A DNA stretch of 43,046 nucleotides from Kiritimatiellia bacterium (GTDB lineage Bacteria > Verrucomicrobiota > Kiritimatiellia > CAIQIC01 > Lenti-01), in the NCBI GenBank assembly GCA_017458625.1, contig JAFTAH010000140.1, positions 1-43,046 of the forward strand. The letters run 5' to 3'. The notes under the pieces were generated by a model that was not told the DNA's origin, did not search any database, and was given only the letters and a program-made list of their open reading frames with translations. Numbering within the stretch: position 1 is the stretch's first letter; every line of letters begins with the position of its first letter. This document shows, one piece after another, positions 16,398 to 27,694 of this stretch. The position numbers were made by a program, and so were the translations under genes.

Positions 16398-19300
16398 ATG
16401 GACGAACGAACCCAATCTCCCTCTGGCGCGGCTCCGGGCGAGCCGCAGACTGCCGCCCCGGAGCGTCAGCCAGCCTCTCTAGATCCCAGGCGGCCGTTTA
16501 CGGTCCGTCTCCTGCAGCAGTGGGGCGGCATGTCCACCTTCAAGGATGGCCTCATGCTGGCGCAGCGCGGCTTTGTCCGAAATGCCAAGCTCGACGGAAA
16601 CATCCTGTCGGGCGTCATCAGCTGGGGCTCGCGGATTCTCCAGACCCGTGCGAAAATCCTCCCGGACCAGACCTGCGAGAACCAGTGCCCGTGCCGCGAC
16701 AGCGTGGAACGTGGCATCGTCTGCTCCCACATCCTCGCGGTGGGTCTGACCTATCTGGCCAAGCAGGCCAATCCCGAATATGCGCGCAAGGCCCAGGAGG
16801 AGGAACGCCACGCCCATCGCATCGAGACCTCGCTGGCGAACCAATGCTTCCCGCGCTCCCCGGACGGCACCCCGGCCAAGGTGCATATCGCCCTGCGTCC
16901 CGGCTGGAAGGAGTCGGCGACCACGGGCGACCCGGTTCCCGTGGCCATCTCGCTGGAGCTGCCGAACGGCCTGGTCCCCATCGGCGACGTCCCCCTCTCC
17001 ACCCCGCTGGCGCTCTCCCGCACGGACGAGGCCATCCTCTTCAACCTGGAGGAAATCGTCGGCGCGCGCATCCCCTCCGAGCTCGCGCTCAAGCCGGACG
17101 ACTTCATCCAGCTGGTCCACCTCTGCCTGGGCCGTTCAATTCCCGACGACGAGGGGGTTCCGCATCTGGTCGAGACACGTGCCATCAATACACATGTCCA
17201 TGTCGAGATTTCGTCCGAGACCGGCGACCTGACCCTCCGCCTGCGCGCCACTCTGCCCGTCTCGCAGGAGGATGCGGAGGCCGCGAAGGCCGCCGCCGAA
17301 GCCGCCGCCGCCGCGGCCGATGCCGTCTACGACCCCTTTGCTGGCCCTACCGTGGCCTCGTACGCGGCGGTGCCCGTCCAGTCCGCCACCGCCGAACTCC
17401 CCACGGAATACTTCTGGACCGGCCAGTCCCGCACCGGATGCGTGCTGGCGGACGACCGCTTCTGGCTCATCGTGCGCCTGCTGCCGCTCCCCATGCGCGA
17501 GGTCTACCGCCACGACGTGGTCATTCCCCGCGCCAAGGTCCCGACTTACACCAAGAAGGAGCTGCCAACCCTCCGCGAGCTCACGGAGGTTCGCGTTGAT
17601 CCCGCCATCGACGCCATCGACTACGTCCCGGGCAAGCCGGTCTTCACCCTGCTCGTCAAGGGCTCGCCCGCCTCCCTCTCCTTCCGGCTGGCTGCGCGCT
17701 ACGGCTCGTCGCCGGACTTCGTGGCGGGCCGCGAGCAGCGGGCGGAGCTCTTCACCGAGCCCGACCCCGATGACCTGCTACGCTATCTGGTGCGCAATCT
17801 CGCTGCCGAACGCATCGGACTGGCGCGCCTGGCGCGCCTGGGCATTGTCGGCGACTATGGCGACGAACTGTCCCCCATCGTGGGCCTGCGCGAGGTCCGC
17901 AACTTCCTGGGCGCCGCCGTGCCTGTCCTCATCCGCAACGGCTGGAAGATCGAATGGGAGGGCCGCATCGCGCCCGTCGCCGACGAGGCCCGCTTCGCCA
18001 CCCCGGTGGTATCGGTCACGCCTTCGCCCACCGATGCCGGCGGCTGGTTCGACGTCTCCTTCTCCTACGACGATGGCGAAGGCGGCACCCTCTCCATGGC
18101 CGAAGTCGAACGCGCCCTGGCCAAGGGCGATGCCTACATCGAACGCCACGGCAAAACGCTACTGCTCGACGCCGATGCCATCAAGATGCTCAAGAGCGTC
18201 TTCGAGGACTGCGCCTCCCGCGAGGGCACCGTCCCCGGCTCCTTCCGCCTCTCCAGTGCCTACGCCGCCTATGCCGCCGGCTCGCTCCGCGGCCTCGACG
18301 GCGTCGACATCGAGGCCCCCCAGTCCTGGCTCGACCGCTTCAACGACCGCACCGGCCACCTCGTCGGCGATGCCCAGGGCTTCCTCGAACCCTCCCTCTC
18401 CGCCGTGCTGCGCCCCTACCAGAAGGAGGGCGTCAAGTGGCTCCGCATCCTCCAGCTCAACGGCTTTTCCGGCATCCTCGCCGACGACATGGGCCTCGGC
18501 AAGACCCTCCAGACCCTCGCCTGGTTCTCCATGCTCTTGCATGACCTCCGCGAAGCCAACGACCATCGCCCCTGCCTCGTCGTCTGCCCTACCTCCATCG
18601 TCGAGAACTGGGCCGCCGAGGCCGAGCGCTTCACCCCGCACCTCAAGGTCCAGATCATCGCCGGCCCCGACCGCACCGCCGCCCTCGGCGCCGTCCCCGA
18701 CTGCGACCTCGCCATCACCTCCTACGCCCTCCTCCGCCGCGACATCGACTTCTACCGCCCCATCCACTTCGCCGCCATCGCCCTCGACGAGGCCCAGCAC
18801 ATCAAGAACCAGACCACCCAGGTCTCCCGCGCCACCAAGCAGCTCGTCGGCGACCACCGCCTCGTCCTCACCGGAACCCCCATCGAGAACGGCATCTCCG
18901 ACCTCTGGTCCATCATGGACTTCCTCATGCCCGGCTACCTCGGCCCCCATCCCGTCTTCAAGAAGACCATCGAGCAGCCCATCCTCGACAACACCGCCGA
19001 GGGCGAGCTCGCCGCGTGGAAGCTCCGCAAGAAGATGGCCCCCTTCCTCCTCCGGCGCCTCAAGTCTGACGTCGCCAAGGAGCTCCCCCCGAAGATCGAG
19101 CGCGTCGCCTACTGCTCCCTCACCCCGGACCAGCGCACCATCTACACCGCCCTCCTGGAGAACTCCCGCCGCCACCTCGTCGAGCTGGTCAAGGAGAAGG
19201 GCTTCCAGCGCTCCCGCTTCGAGATCCTCCAGACGCTCCTCCGCCTCCGCCAGTGCTGCTGCCACATCGGCCTCCTCAAGCTCCAGGGCCTCGAGCCCGC

Positions 19301-19826
19301 CGCGCCTTCCGCCAAGCTCGAGCTCTTCCACGAAATCCTCAACGAGGCCATCGAAGGCGGCCACCGCCTCCTTCTCTTCTCCCAGTTCGTCACCATGCTC
19401 AAGATCCTCGCTAAGGACCTCGACGAGAACAAGATCCCCTACTGCTACCTCGACGGCTCCACCACCAACCGCCTCCAGATCGTCAAGTCCTTCAATACCG
19501 ACCCCTCCATCCCCGTCTTCCTCATCTCCCTCAAGGCCGGCGGCACCGGCCTCAACCTCACTGGCGCCGACATCGTCGTCCACTTCGACCCCTGGTGGAA
19601 CCCCGCCGTCGAGAACCAGGCCACCGACCGCGCCTACCGCATCGGCCAGCGCCGCACCGTCTACTCCGTCAAGCTCATCACCAAGGACACCGTCGAGGAG
19701 CGCGTCCTCGCCATGCAGGAGCGCAAGCAGCGCCTCTACGACATGACCCTCTCCGACGCCGCCACCCGCCTCGACGACCTCTCCGCCCTCACTTGGGAGG
19801 ACGTCAAGGAAATCCTCTCCATCTAG
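16398..19826 (+). CDS. SWIM-domain SNF2/Rad54-type DNA translocase ATPase
   Basis: The 1142-residue product has an N-terminal SWIM finger (C97, C99, C109, H111 in QTCENQCPCRDSVERGIVCS), a long middle region and a C-terminal SNF2 motor. Motor motifs are ILADDMGLGKTLQTLAW (Walker A, about 695-705), IALDEAQHIKN (DEAQ box), LVLTGTPIENGISDLW, LLLFSQFVTML, and the C-lobe LKAGGTGLNLTGADIV with DPWWNPAVENQATDRAYRIG. This is the bacterial HepA/SNF2 class with SWIM, thought to remodel protein-DNA complexes by ATP-driven dsDNA translocation. The ATG at 16398 is chosen because the preceding 33 codons are AT-rich and noncoding in style; GTG 16299 is the alternative. Leucine codons change from mixed CTG/CTC to almost pure CTC at about 18150. 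Confidence 0.92.
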   Translation: MDERTQSPSGAAPGEPQTAAPERQPASLDPRRPFTVRLLQQWGGMSTFKDGLMLAQRGFVRNAKLDGNILSGVISWGSRILQTRAKILPDQTCENQCPCRDSVERGIVCSHILAVGLTYLAKQANPEYARKAQEEERHAHRIETSLANQCFPRSPDGTPAKVHIALRPGWKESATTGDPVPVAISLELPNGLVPIGDVPLSTPLALSRTDEAILFNLEEIVGARIPSELALKPDDFIQLVHLCLGRSIPDDEGVPHLVETRAINTHVHVEISSETGDLTLRLRATLPVSQEDAEAAKAAAEAAAAAADAVYDPFAGPTVASYAAVPVQSATAELPTEYFWTGQSRTGCVLADDRFWLIVRLLPLPMREVYRHDVVIPRAKVPTYTKKELPTLRELTEVRVDPAIDAIDYVPGKPVFTLLVKGSPASLSFRLAARYGSSPDFVAGREQRAELFTEPDPDDLLRYLVRNLAAERIGLARLARLGIVGDYGDELSPIVGLREVRNFLGAAVPVLIRNGWKIEWEGRIAPVADEARFATPVVSVTPSPTDAGGWFDVSFSYDDGEGGTLSMAEVERALAKGDAYIERHGKTLLLDADAIKMLKSVFEDCASREGTVPGSFRLSSAYAAYAAGSLRGLDGVDIEAPQSWLDRFNDRTGHLVGDAQGFLEPSLSAVLRPYQKEGVKWLRILQLNGFSGILADDMGLGKTLQTLAWFSMLLHDLREANDHRPCLVVCPTSIVENWAAEAERFTPHLKVQIIAGPDRTAALGAVPDCDLAITSYALLRRDIDFYRPIHFAAIALDEAQHIKNQTTQVSRATKQLVGDHRLVLTGTPIENGISDLWSIMDFLMPGYLGPHPVFKKTIEQPILDNTAEGELAAWKLRKKMAPFLLRRLKSDVAKELPPKIERVAYCSLTPDQRTIYTALLENSRRHLVELVKEKGFQRSRFEILQTLLRLRQCCCHIGLLKLQGLEPAAPSAKLELFHEILNEAIEGGHRLLLFSQFVTMLKILAKDLDENKIPYCYLDGSTTNRLQIVKSFNTDPSIPVFLISLKAGGTGLNLTGADIVVHFDPWWNPAVENQATDRAYRIGQRRTVYSVKLITKDTVEERVLAMQERKQRLYDMTLSDAATRLDDLSALTWEDVKEILSI

Positions 19827-19867
19827 CCGCCTGGCGCAAAAAATCGCCGCCGCCCGCTTCCTTTTCC

Positions 19868-19896
19868 TTGCACTCCGCCAACGCGTGTGGCAAGGT
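19868..19896 (+). promoter_or_regulatory. Putative promoter of the AzoR-like gene
   Basis: TTGCAC (19868-19873), 17 bp, CAAGGT (19891-19896), about 45 bp before the ATG at 19942. The -10 box is weak, so this rests mainly on spacing. Confidence 0.35.
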
Positions 19897-19941
19897 TGCT
19901 TGGTTGTCCATTTTTCGTCAACCCCTAACGAGGAGACCCCC

Positions 19942-20604
19942 ATGAACGTCCTGCACGTGCTTGTCCATCCCGATCCCAGCTCCGACTCGTCCACCATGAA
20001 GCTCGCCAACGCCTTCTTCGGCACGCTCATGGAGGCCGGCATCGACGACGTTACCAACCTCTCCCTCTACCAGGACAAGCCGCCCTTCCTGACCGCCGAG
20101 GCACTGCGCTACTTCTGGAAGCCCGTCGCCGACCCCGGCTACATCCCCAGCAAGCAGGAGGAGACCAGCGCCAACTACGCCCATAAGCACATGGGCGACA
20201 TCCGCGATGCCGACGCCATCGTCATCACCACCCCCGTCTGGATCAACTCCGCCCCTGCCATCCTCAAGGCCTGGATGGACCAGGTGTTCGTCCCCGGCAA
20301 CCTCTTCGAGATCGAGAACGGCATCGTCAAGCCCACCCACCACATCAAGTCCGTCGTCCTGCTCGCCTCCAGCGCCGAGGCCTATAAGGAGAACGACCCC
20401 CGCGACGCCCTCGTCCCCCTCGTCCGCGGCATCTTCGCCTACATCGGCATCGACGACGTCCAGGTCGCCTGGGCCGATGGCCAGGACGAGCGCCGCTACG
20501 GCCCCGATGCCGTCAAGCAGCGCCTCGAGTCCGCTCTCGAATACGCCGGGGAGCTCGCCGAGGACATGGCCGCCACGCTGATGGCCCCTCCCGCCGAAGC
20601 CTAA
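19942..20604 (+). CDS. FMN-dependent NAD(P)H oxidoreductase, AzoR/flavodoxin-2 type
   Basis: This 220-residue soluble protein has a flavodoxin-like fold. The N-terminal VLHVLVHPDPSSDSSTMKLAN is the phosphate-binding loop region of FMN reductases of the NQO1/AzoR/YieF group. ADAIVITTPVWINSAPAILKAWMDQVF is the characteristic flavin-site strand and helix (usually P-x-WN/Y-F-x-x-P-A-x-LK-x-W-x-D). It likely reduces quinones or azo compounds with NAD(P)H, and the true substrate is unknown. The ATG has GAGGAG about 7 nt upstream. It stands alone with its own promoter and a strong terminator at 20630, downstream of the SNF2 gene. Confidence 0.85.
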   Translation: MNVLHVLVHPDPSSDSSTMKLANAFFGTLMEAGIDDVTNLSLYQDKPPFLTAEALRYFWKPVADPGYIPSKQEETSANYAHKHMGDIRDADAIVITTPVWINSAPAILKAWMDQVFVPGNLFEIENGIVKPTHHIKSVVLLASSAEAYKENDPRDALVPLVRGIFAYIGIDDVQVAWADGQDERRYGPDAVKQRLESALEYAGELAEDMAATLMAPPAEA

Positions 20605-20629
20605 TCCCCTCCCCCGGGCATTTCCCCCT

Positions 20630-20660
20630 GCCGCCGGCCTTCCCCGCCGACGGCTTTTTT
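20630..20660 (+). terminator. Rho-independent terminator
   Basis: Stem GCCGCCGGC / GCCGACGGC (8 of 9 bp paired) with a 7-nt loop, followed directly by six T. It lies 26 bp after the flavoprotein stop codon and insulates gyrB from upstream transcription. Confidence 0.8.
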
Positions 20661-20701
20661 GTGCCCCCTCCTCCGCCCTCCCCTGTGTCAACCAGTGGGA
20701 T

Positions 20702-20738
20702 AGGCCAAAAAAGTCCTTGTTTTTACGTAAAATCACTT
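20702..20738 (+). repeat. Intergenic 33-bp motif, copy 3 (upstream of gyrB)
   Basis: Reads AGGCCAAAAAAGTCC, TTGTTTTT, ACGTAAAATCACTT. It includes the 12-bp palindrome TTTTACGTAAAA. It is about 105 bp upstream of the gyrB ATG and on the same strand. Confidence 0.55.
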
Positions 20739-20750
20739 CTTTCCAGCTTT

Positions 20751-20800
20751 CACGCGCACGCGCGATACGCGCGCGTTTTTTGATTGCGCGCGCGCGAGCG
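20751..20800 (+). promoter_or_regulatory. Hairpin and Z-DNA-prone CG tracts before gyrB
   Basis: Two near-pure alternating CG tracts flank a TTTTTTGA run. The first can fold as a CGCGCG/CGCGCG hairpin followed by six T, like a terminator. The second (20784-20796) covers the predicted -35 box and part of the spacer of the gyrB promoter. Such tracts flip to Z-DNA under negative supercoiling, which gyrase itself controls. Confidence 0.5.
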
Positions 20801-20812
20801 AAATGCTATTCT
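20784..20812 (+). promoter_or_regulatory. Putative gyrB promoter
   Basis: TTGCGC (20784-20789), exactly 17 bp, TATTCT (20807-20812), with the gyrB ATG at 20842 and a normal GGAG Shine-Dalgarno sequence between. The -35 box and half of the spacer are alternating CG, so promoter geometry could depend on supercoiling. Confidence 0.5.
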
Positions 20813-20814
20813 GA

Positions 20815-23493
<2,679 letters not shown>

Positions 23494-23550
23494 CCCCCGC
23501 CCCCCGCCGTCCCTCCTATGTCCCCCCTCTGCTCCATCCTTTCCGCGGCC

Positions 23551-23655
23551 GAACCCCATAGGGGTTCCATATTGGTAGCCCCCGGTTGCCCCGCAGGGGC
23601 TACCGGGGGTCATGAAAACAAAAAACCTCTTGAACCCCGTAGGGGTTCCATATTC
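23551..23655 (+). repeat. REP block, left copy
   Basis: Palindrome GAACCCCATAGGGGTTC, then a hairpin region with GTAGCCCC / GGGGCTAC and CCCCCGG / CCGGGGG nested arms, then AAAACAAAAAACCTCT and a second palindrome with centre GTA. It is about 105 bp and matches 24488-24592 with only a few differences. Confidence 0.85.
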
Positions 23656-23691
23656 CCTGCCCCCCTCCCCACGCCCTGATTCCCCTTCCCG

Positions 23692-24150
23692 ATGGCCAAC
23701 ACCTACACCCAGATCCGCATTCATTTCGTTTTCGCCGTGAAAGACCGCACGAGCGTCATCGCCCCCACCTGGCGCGACGACCTGCACCGCTACATCACCG
23801 GCGTGGCAAAAGAGCAGAGGCAGCGCGTCCTGGCCATCGGTGGCGTCAGCGACCACGTACATCTCTTCGTCGGACTGACTCCGACCATGGCCCCGTCAAC
23901 CCTGATGGCGCACGTAAAACGCGCTTCCTCGACATGGGTCAACGAAAATAAGCTTTCCATGGGGCATTTCGGCTGGCAGGAGGGCTTTGGGGCATTTTCC
24001 TACGCCGCCTCGCAGACCGACGCCGTCGTCAGATACATCATGGAACAGGAAGAACACCACAAAACGCACACCTTCCGGGAAGAATTCGAGACATTTCTGA
24101 CCCGTTTCGGCATCGCACACGATGAAAAATACGTTTTCCATGACATTTGA
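23692..24150 (+). CDS. REP-associated tyrosine transposase (IS200/IS605-like, RAYT)
   Basis: This 152-residue Y1 HUH single-strand transposase has the HUH motif DHVHLFV (H55, H57) and the catalytic tyrosine Y115 in VVRYIMEQEEHHKTHTFREE, the family's diagnostic YI-x-x-Q-x-x-HH arrangement. FGWQEGFGAFSY is also typical. The frame is intact and full length, so the protein could be active. RAYTs cut single-stranded DNA at the foot of REP hairpins and are thought to have spread REP palindromes. Here the gene is surrounded by eight matching palindromes and framed by direct repeats. There is no TnpB gene. The ATG at 23692 has no clear Shine-Dalgarno sequence (only CCCTTCCCG), so expression may be low. 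Confidence 0.92.
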   Translation: MANTYTQIRIHFVFAVKDRTSVIAPTWRDDLHRYITGVAKEQRQRVLAIGGVSDHVHLFVGLTPTMAPSTLMAHVKRASSTWVNENKLSMGHFGWQEGFGAFSYAASQTDAVVRYIMEQEEHHKTHTFREEFETFLTRFGIAHDEKYVFHDI

Positions 24151-24181
24151 CACCCCAAAATGGCGGCTGGCGACGAATATG

Positions 24182-24277
24182 GAACCCCTACGGGGTTCTG
24201 TCCGTGGGGGCGCCTTACCCCCGGTAGGTCGCTTCGCTCCCAACCGGGGGCTACCAAGATGGAACCCCTACGGGGTT
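24182..24277 (-). repeat. REP block, inverted diverged copy
   Basis: Starts and ends with GAACCCCTACGGGGTT palindromes. Between them CCCCCGGTAG and AACCGGGGGCTACC are the reverse of the arms in the flanking direct copies, with a different loop (TCGCTTCGCTCC). It lies 30 bp after the transposase stop. Confidence 0.7.
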
Positions 24278-24361
24278 GCCGCAGCACAACACGGCCCTTG
24301 CACGAAAAACGCCCCATTTTCCTCCTCCTCAACACTCCCTGTACGCCCTCCAGCCCAACAC

Positions 24362-24444
24362 GAACCCCTGTGGGGTTCCATTTCCCCCCCCCCCGCATCT
24401 CTTTCTCTCCCTCGCCGCACCCAGCACGAACCCCAGCGGGGTTC
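24362..24444 (+). repeat. Two solitary 17-bp palindromes
   Basis: GAACCCCTGTGGGGTTC at 24362-24378 and GAACCCCAGCGGGGTTC at 24428-24444. The arms are identical to those of the REP blocks while the 3-nt centres differ, and the long hairpin is missing. Confidence 0.8.
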
Positions 24445-24487
24445 TCGTCCCTCGCAGGTATTCCTCTCTCTCGCCACATCCATCAAC

Positions 24488-24592
24488 GAACCCCGTAGGG
24501 GTTCCATGTTGGTAGCCCCCGGTTGCCCCGCAGGGGCTACCGGGGGTCATGCAAACAAAAACCTCTCGAACCCCGTAGGGGTTCCATATTCC
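24488..24592 (+). repeat. REP block, right copy
   Basis: Near-identical to 23551-23655: palindrome centre GTA, the GTAGCCCC / GGGGCTAC hairpin, an A-rich linker and a second palindrome centre GTA, ending in CCATATTCCC. It ends about 60 bp before the gyrA start. Confidence 0.85.
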
Positions 24593-24654
24593 CCTCCCCG
24601 GCCCCTGCTACCCTTCCCACCCATTTTTTGACCCACCCATGAAAGGATCCCGCC

Positions 24655-27630
24655 ATGTCTGACGACCTCATCCCTCCCACCGCTTCCCCCGCCGACCCCG
24701 CCGACCCCGCTCTCGACCCCGCCGACTCTCCTGCCGCCCCTGGGGGCGCGGGCGGCCCGCCCGCGGAATCCGCCGACACCTCCGTCCCCTCCGACCTCCC
24801 GCCCCCCGCGGACGACCCCGACGGCACCCCCGCCGCCACCGAGCCCGGCATCACCCCCATCCGCGTCCAGGACGAGATGCGGAACTCCTACATCGACTAC
24901 TCGATGTCCGTCATCGTCGCCCGCGCCCTCCCCGACGCCCGCGACGGCATGAAGCCCGTCCACCGCCGCTGCATCTTCTCCATGGGCGAGACCGGCAACA
25001 CCCACGACAAGCCGCACAAGAAGTCCGCCCGCGTCGTCGGCGACGTCATGGGCAAATACCACCCGCACGGCGACTCCTCCATCTACGAGACCATCGTCCG
25101 CATGGCCCAGGACTTCTCCCTGCGCTATCTCATGGTGGACGGCCACGGCAACTTCGGCTCCATGGACGGCGACGGCGCCGCCGCCATGCGATACACCGAA
25201 GTCCGCATGCAGCGCTACGCCGAGGACATGCTCGAGGACCTCGACAAGGACACCGTCGACATGGTCCCCAACTACGACGAAACCCTCGAAGAGCCCACCG
25301 TCCTGCCCTCCAAGGTCCCCAACCTCCTGCTCAACGGCTCCATGGGCATCGCCGTCGGCATGGCCACCAACATCCCCTCCCACAACATGGCCGAGCTCTG
25401 CGACGCCATCACCCACCTCGTCGACCACCCCGCCGCCTCCGTCGAGGACCTCATGGCCTACGTCCGCGGTCCCGACTTCCCCACCGGCGGCATCGTCTGC
25501 GGCCTCCGCCCCATCGAGAAGATGTACCGCGAAGGGCGCGCCACCCTCGTCGTCCGCGGCAAGACACACGTCGAGCACGAGGACACCGACCACCCCGTCA
25601 TCGTCATCGACGAGATCCCCTACGGCGTCAACAAGGCCGAGATGCTCCAGCGCATCGTCGACCTCGGCGAGGCCGGCACCATCCCCGGCATCGCGTCCGT
25701 CCGCGACCTCTCCAAGGACGACGTCCGCGCCGAGATCGAGCTCAAGAAGGGCCACTCCCCCCGCATGGTCCTCTCCCAGATCCTCAAGTACACCCCCCTC
25801 CAGACCACCTTCGGCGCCAACATGCTCGCCCTCGACCACGGCCGCCCCATGGTCATGAACCTCAAGAAGATGCTCCAGTGCTTCATCGACCACCGCAAGG
25901 AGGTCATCACCCGGCGCACCGCATACCTCCTCCGCAAGGCCAAGGAGCGCAAGCACCTCCTCGAAGGCTTCCGCATCGCCATCGACAACATCGACGAGAT
26001 CGTCCGCATCATCCGCTCCTCCCACGACGACGCCGAGGCCAAGGCCCGCATGCTCGAACGCTTCGGGCTCGACGACATCCAGTCCTCCGCCATCCTCGAA
26101 ATGCGCCTCCGCCAGCTCACCGGGCTCCAGCGCGAGAAGATCGAGGCCGAATACCGCGAAGTCCTCGCCGCCATCGAACGCTACGAGTTCATCCTCGCCA
26201 ACCCCCGCGAAATCCTCGCCCTCATCAAGGCCGACTGCGCCGAGCTCAAGCAGAAGTACTCCGACCCGCGCCGCACCGAGATCATCCCCGACGACGGCGA
26301 GATCGACATCCGCAAGGTCATCCCCAACGAGCCCTGCGTCGTCACCCTCACCCGCGCCGGCTACATCAAGCGCTCCCTCCTCCGCGACTTCCAGGCCCAG
26401 GGCCGCGGCGGCAAGGGCCGCAAGGGCGCCCACCTCAAGGCCGAGGACGAGATCATCTCCGTCCTCTCCCTCAACACCCACGACCAGCTCCTCCTCTTCA
26501 CCAACCTCGGCCGCGTCTTCACCGGCCACGCCTGGGACATCCCCGTCGCCCTCAAGCTCAACGCCTCCGGCAACTACCTCAACAACTTCCTCGCCCTCCG
26601 CCCCGCCGTCCCCGCCGGAGCCACCGACGAGAAGACCGGACGTCCCATCCCCCCCGCCCCCGCCGAAAAGGTCGTCTCCATCCTCCCCTTCATGGGCTTC
26701 GACGTCGCCGAGGAGACCGACGCGCCCAAGGACGCCTCCGTCCTCTTCGCCACCCGCAAGGGCATCGTCAAGAAGACCCTCATCGACGCCTTCCGCAACA
26801 TCAACAAGGCCGGCATCAAGGCCATCAACCTCGACGACGACGACGAGCTCGTCGGCGCCGTCATCGTCCTCCCCGGCGACGAGGCCATCCTCGTCTCCGC
26901 CCGCGGACAGGCCCTCCGCTTCCCCACCGCCAAGGTCCGCGACATGGGCCGCGCCTCCCGCGGCGTACGCGGCATCCGCCTCCGCGGCGTCACCGTCCTC
27001 GAAGACCCCGCCGACTCCGACTCCTCCGATGCCCCGGATGTCTCGGACGTCCCGGACGTCCCGGACGTCCCGGATGCCTCAGACGACTCCGCCCCCGACG
27101 CCGCCCCCGACGAACTCCGCGCCCTCGTCCGCGTCGACCAGGCCGACAACGCCCGCCTCCTCATCCTCACCGAGAACGGCTCCGGCTCCCTCACCCGCTT
27201 CGCCGACTACCCCCTCCGCAACCGCGGCGGCATCGGCGTCAAGGCCATGAACACCCGCAAGGGCCTCGTCGTCTTCGCCGGAGCCGCGCGCCTCGCCACC
27301 GACGACACCCCTGCCGACACCGTCCTCGTCATGACCTCCCTCGGCCAGTCCATCCGCACCTCCGTCGCCTCCATCCGCGAGACCCGCCGCAACGCCCTCG
27401 GCGTCCGCGTCGTCAACCTCGCCGAGGCCAAGGGCAAGACCCCCGCCGACACCGTCGCCTCCGCCTCCATCGCCCCCCCCGAGACCGAGTCCCCCGATGA
27501 CGACGACAACGAGGCCACCGACGCCCCAACCGAGGGCTCGGGGGCGGAGCCCCCGTCCCTTGACACCCCGCCTCCTCCCGCCGAAGACGCCCAGGCGGAA
27601 CCCCCGGCCGCCGAGGAACCCGCTCCCTGA
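24655..27630 (+). CDS. gyrA: DNA gyrase subunit A
   Basis: The 991-residue breakage-reunion subunit is longer than usual (about 820-880). The first 65 residues are a Pro/Ala/Asp-rich extension ahead of the conserved [20 protein letters not shown] start. The active-site Tyr180 lies in [10 protein letters not shown]. The quinolone-region helix reads [14 protein letters not shown] (Ser141 at the position of E. coli Ser83; Glu145 at Asp87). The C-terminal beta-pinwheel keeps a GyrA-box [10 protein letters not shown], marking gyrase rather than topo IV. Two acidic insertions follow: an in-frame minisatellite ([10 protein letters not shown], residues about 793-810) and a Glu/Pro/Ala-rich tail. The ATG has AAAGGA about 7 nt upstream. 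It is separated from gyrB by the RAYT cluster. Confidence 0.96.
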   Translation: MSDDLIPPTASPADPADPALDPADSPAAPGGAGGPPAESADTSVPSDLPPPADDPDGTPAATEPGITPIRVQDEMRNSYIDYSMSVIVARALPDARDGMKPVHRRCIFSMGETGNTHDKPHKKSARVVGDVMGKYHPHGDSSIYETIVRMAQDFSLRYLMVDGHGNFGSMDGDGAAAMRYTEVRMQRYAEDMLEDLDKDTVDMVPNYDETLEEPTVLPSKVPNLLLNGSMGIAVGMATNIPSHNMAELCDAITHLVDHPAASVEDLMAYVRGPDFPTGGIVCGLRPIEKMYREGRATLVVRGKTHVEHEDTDHPVIVIDEIPYGVNKAEMLQRIVDLGEAGTIPGIASVRDLSKDDVRAEIELKKGHSPRMVLSQILKYTPLQTTFGANMLALDHGRPMVMNLKKMLQCFIDHRKEVITRRTAYLLRKAKERKHLLEGFRIAIDNIDEIVRIIRSSHDDAEAKARMLERFGLDDIQSSAILEMRLRQLTGLQREKIEAEYREVLAAIERYEFILANPREILALIKADCAELKQKYSDPRRTEIIPDDGEIDIRKVIPNEPCVVTLTRAGYIKRSLLRDFQAQGRGGKGRKGAHLKAEDEIISVLSLNTHDQLLLFTNLGRVFTGHAWDIPVALKLNASGNYLNNFLALRPAVPAGATDEKTGRPIPPAPAEKVVSILPFMGFDVAEETDAPKDASVLFATRKGIVKKTLIDAFRNINKAGIKAINLDDDDELVGAVIVLPGDEAILVSARGQALRFPTAKVRDMGRASRGVRGIRLRGVTVLEDPADSDSSDAPDVSDVPDVPDVPDASDDSAPDAAPDELRALVRVDQADNARLLILTENGSGSLTRFADYPLRNRGGIGVKAMNTRKGLVVFAGAARLATDDTPADTVLVMTSLGQSIRTSVASIRETRRNALGVRVVNLAEAKGKTPADTVASASIAPPETESPDDDDNEATDAPTEGSGAEPPSLDTPPPPAEDAQAEPPAAEEPAP
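27031..27084 (+). repeat. In-frame 9-bp minisatellite within gyrA
   Basis: Six 9-bp units: GCCCCGGAT, GTCTCGGAC, three GTCCCGGAC/T, GCCTCAGAC. They encode (A/V)-(P/S)-D repeats between beta-pinwheel blades. The unit skeleton GTCYCGNNN is the same as in the intergenic arrays at 241-294 and 1205-1284, and similar to 28601-28654. Confidence 0.8.
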
Positions 27631-27694
27631 TCCGCCCCCCCTGGCGGCGGGGCCCCCGCCCCGCCGCCATCCCGCCCACCCCTCCGCCCCTCCC

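Larger units (their letters stand above)
23551..24592 (+). mobile_element. RAYT/REP cluster between gyrB and gyrA
   Basis: About 1.04 kb holding one IS200-like transposase gene and eight 17-bp palindromes of form GAACCCC-NNN-GGGGTTC, starting at 23551, 23632, 24182, 24262, 24362, 24428, 24488 and 24568 (the copy at 24262 lacks the last base). The two ends (23551-23655 and 24488-24592) are near-identical direct repeats of about 105 bp, each palindrome / GTAGCCCC-type hairpin / palindrome. The block at 24182-24277 is an inverted, diverged version. No cargo gene is present. Confidence 0.85.

Noticed and set aside
24655..24900. Quinolone-resistance variant of GyrA
   Set aside because: The helix has Ser at the main resistance position and Glu at the position of Asp87. 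Glu there may simply be native, so no resistance claim is made (the helix itself is at about 25066-25089).
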